Shown here: piece by piece, positions 19,340 to 20,706 of the stretch | Position numbering within the stretch: the stretch's first letter is position 1 | Layout: each line of letters opens with the position of its first letter | Origin: Acanthaster planci | Taxonomy: Eukaryota; Echinodermata; Asteroidea; Valvatida; Acanthasteridae | Assembly: GCF_001949145.1 (NCBI RefSeq) | Contig: NW_019091377.1 | Location: 2,104,656 to 2,125,361 of the forward strand | DNA length: 20,706 bases | Direction of reading: 5' to 3' | Made by a program: the position numbers and the translations under genes | Notes under the pieces: model-generated | The model's input: the letters and a program-made list of their open reading frames with translations, nothing else | Told to the model about the DNA's origin: nothing | Database searches by the model: none

Positions 19340-19910
19340 TTTGGTTCCCGGGTTAGTTACTACCGCAGAATTCATGGTTGGATGGATCCAGCAAAAGATT
19401 TCTTGGTGATGAAATTATTGACAGGCTACCGAAGGTTATAATTCAGTTAACCACAAACAATGGCTAATGCCCTTGCTGGTACTGTCCCATATCGTTCAAG
19501 CCTTCCCACATTGGTGCAATGACTGATATGAAGTCACTCTTTTTAATGCTGTCATGCTCTTGGTGTTTTGGGGATTTTTCGCATTGGCAAGTTTGCCACC
19601 ATTTCTGAATCCAACAGCGGCTGCTTTGGATTTTCCACTCAAAACTTAAAGCAATGGGCTGTTGGCGTTCAGATGCTGCTCAAGTTTGTTTGCCATTTTA
19701 AACCATGCTAGCTGCTCAGTATGTAATTCCTGTTATAATGAGCAATTTGCCAGTGTCCCAGTCCATGTCACTTGTTCTCACTCCTTGTTTGCAAGGGAAG
19801 TGTGGATCATTGTGAATTATAGCATTTGCAGAGCAGCCACCAGGTTGGGGCACAGTCCACTAGTACGTTGGAACGGTCAGGGTGGAGCCAGACTTACTTA
19901 CTATCCGAAT
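19340..19910 (+). pseudogene. Tyrosine recombinase relic of the second element
   Basis: Across frames: LLTGYRR-like residues near 19410-19440, then HIVQAFPHWCND and LFNAVMLLVFWGFF near 19487-19575. FRIGKFAT near 19577-19600 matches the F-R-x-G-E box with the first catalytic Arg. At 19818-19840 YSICRAAT aligns with the H-S-F-R-I-G-A-A-T box, so His and Arg are replaced by Tyr and Cys. RLGHSPLVRWNG and ARLTYY (about 19843-19904) match the G-R-W and nucleophile-Tyr region. The central part of the catalytic domain is too decayed to follow. The assignment depends on the order of these short blocks. Confidence 0.6.
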
Positions 19911-20644
19911 TTGACTCAATATGGCCAAGACTGGCTACATGTATGTTTAGCCAGCAGTGCAGACAAGAAGCGCAACTCCACATCACTACGATACAAGCCG
20001 GAATCTTCTAATGGTTGCTTCTGTATAATTATTTATTTGGCATACAGGAACAACGACAGCATTCTGAAAACACAGAAACAGAAAGGGGGCTTAATTACGA
20101 ATTTAACTCCTATCGATAACTTTAACTATTCGCTTTCCCCAGTGACAAGATTAACATAAATATACATTCTACTAGAATATATGTTAAACTACGTCCGATA
20201 CAACTGAACTAGTCGCTAAACCAGATCTCACCGTAATTAGAATAAAGCTAAAACTAAAATTAGTGGGCCAGTCATGAATAAAGCAAACAGAAGACAGAGT
20301 GGAAATCAAACCATTGACGTGAGAAAGTTCAGTCTAATTTGTGTGTCAAGTGTACAAACCAGGAGTAAATATTCTACCAATACCCAGACTAAGAGAAATT
20401 GCAAGCAAATCTAATGTATTTCTGCATTAGCAATCATTAATGCAATCTTATTGTATTGTACAGTTTAATCTGTTAAATTTCAATCTTAAATAAAATTGTT
20501 CCTTTAAATTGTTCTATTTACCTGAAGGTTTTCTTCTCCCGGACTTGTACCGTTAATCGGATACAACGGAATGATTCAAAAGCAAAACAAAGAAATTCAT
20601 TGTTATTTAGTTGCGCGCGGACGCACACTTTTGCATGCTCTTAC
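19911..20644. other. Right-end noncoding stretch
   Basis: AT-rich, with AATAAAATTG near 20489-20498 and a CpG-richer patch at about 20610-20628 (GTTGCGCGCGGACGCAC). No exon of ATG4 was found. The patch may belong to a promoter of the possible minus-strand start at 20697. Confidence 0.35.
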
Positions 20645-20697
20645 ACAGCAGTCCAGCTGTTATTCAATCCAGCCAGCAACTTTAATGTGGAGACCAT
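20645..20697 (-). CDS. Possible first coding exon of a minus-strand gene
   Basis: On the minus strand an ATG at 20697-20695 sits in a strong Kozak context (GCCAAGATGG). It reads MVSTLKLLAGLNNSWTA before a GTAAGA donor at 20644. The residues would suit a short mitochondrial presequence or signal-like start (hydrophobic, with Lys, Ser, Thr and no acidic residue). The intronic side is CpG-richer than the surroundings. I could not find a matching second exon, and CAAGATGG is also a YY1-type promoter word. This may therefore be untranslated or chance. Confidence 0.2.
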
Positions 20698-20706
20698 CTT
20701 GGCTTG

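Larger units (their letters stand above)
16680..19910 (+). mobile_element. Decayed tyrosine-recombinase retroelement of a second family
   Basis: Remnants appear in order: a Gag-like part with a zinc knuckle, an RT, weak RNase H-like traces, and a tyrosine-recombinase-like C-terminus. The RT blocks resemble the DIRS-like group common in cnidarian, amphioxus and fish genomes (KDIKSAF, GCSISxxxF, YLDDFLF and EKxEGP-type motifs), which is clearly different from the element at 4633-7655. Frames are broken many times. Ends and terminal repeats were not found, so the borders are approximate. Same orientation as ATG4. Confidence 0.72.

Overview
This window is animal nuclear DNA: AT-rich, with intron-split genes, GT-AG splice sites and dense old transposon debris. 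The many ACATGTAC-type words and the DIRS-like elements suggest a marine invertebrate such as an amphioxus, mollusc, brachiopod, echinoderm or cnidarian. I cannot place it more precisely from sequence alone.

The one host gene I can support is a plus-strand ATG4 (autophagy cysteine protease, A/B type). Two coding exons are visible, at 1586-1738 and 13184-13465. They splice to each other in frame across a phase-1 intron of about 11.4 kb. The earlier exons (with the catalytic Cys) and the later exons (with the Asp-Pro-His site) were not found, so the gene runs off both ends or uses introns longer than the window.

Almost everything else is transposon material inside ATG4 introns. In order:
- a TTAA-flanked piggyBac-like MITE (731-1221);
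- a long foldback repeat (2793-3046);
- a minus-strand LINE reverse-transcriptase tail (about 3500-4160);
- a structurally recognisable but internally deleted DIRS-type tyrosine-recombinase retroelement with inverted terminal repeats and an internal complementary region (4633-7655);
- a possible gag scrap (8956-9198);
- a perfect 32-bp palindrome (9780-9811);
- a hAT-like non-autonomous DNA transposon (10786-12634);
- then, after the second ATG4 exon, a second TTAA-flanked MITE related to the first (14482-15073);
- a 67-bp tandem array (15980-16278);
- a heavily decayed second tyrosine-recombinase retroelement of a different family, with zinc-knuckle, RT and recombinase remnants (about 16.7-19.9 kb).

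The right edge holds a small GC/CpG-richer patch with a possible minus-strand start exon, which is weakly supported. None of the mobile elements looks autonomous. The most notable content is two unrelated tyrosine-recombinase retroelement lineages in one autophagy gene, the first keeping the full DIRS end geometry despite losing its RT core.
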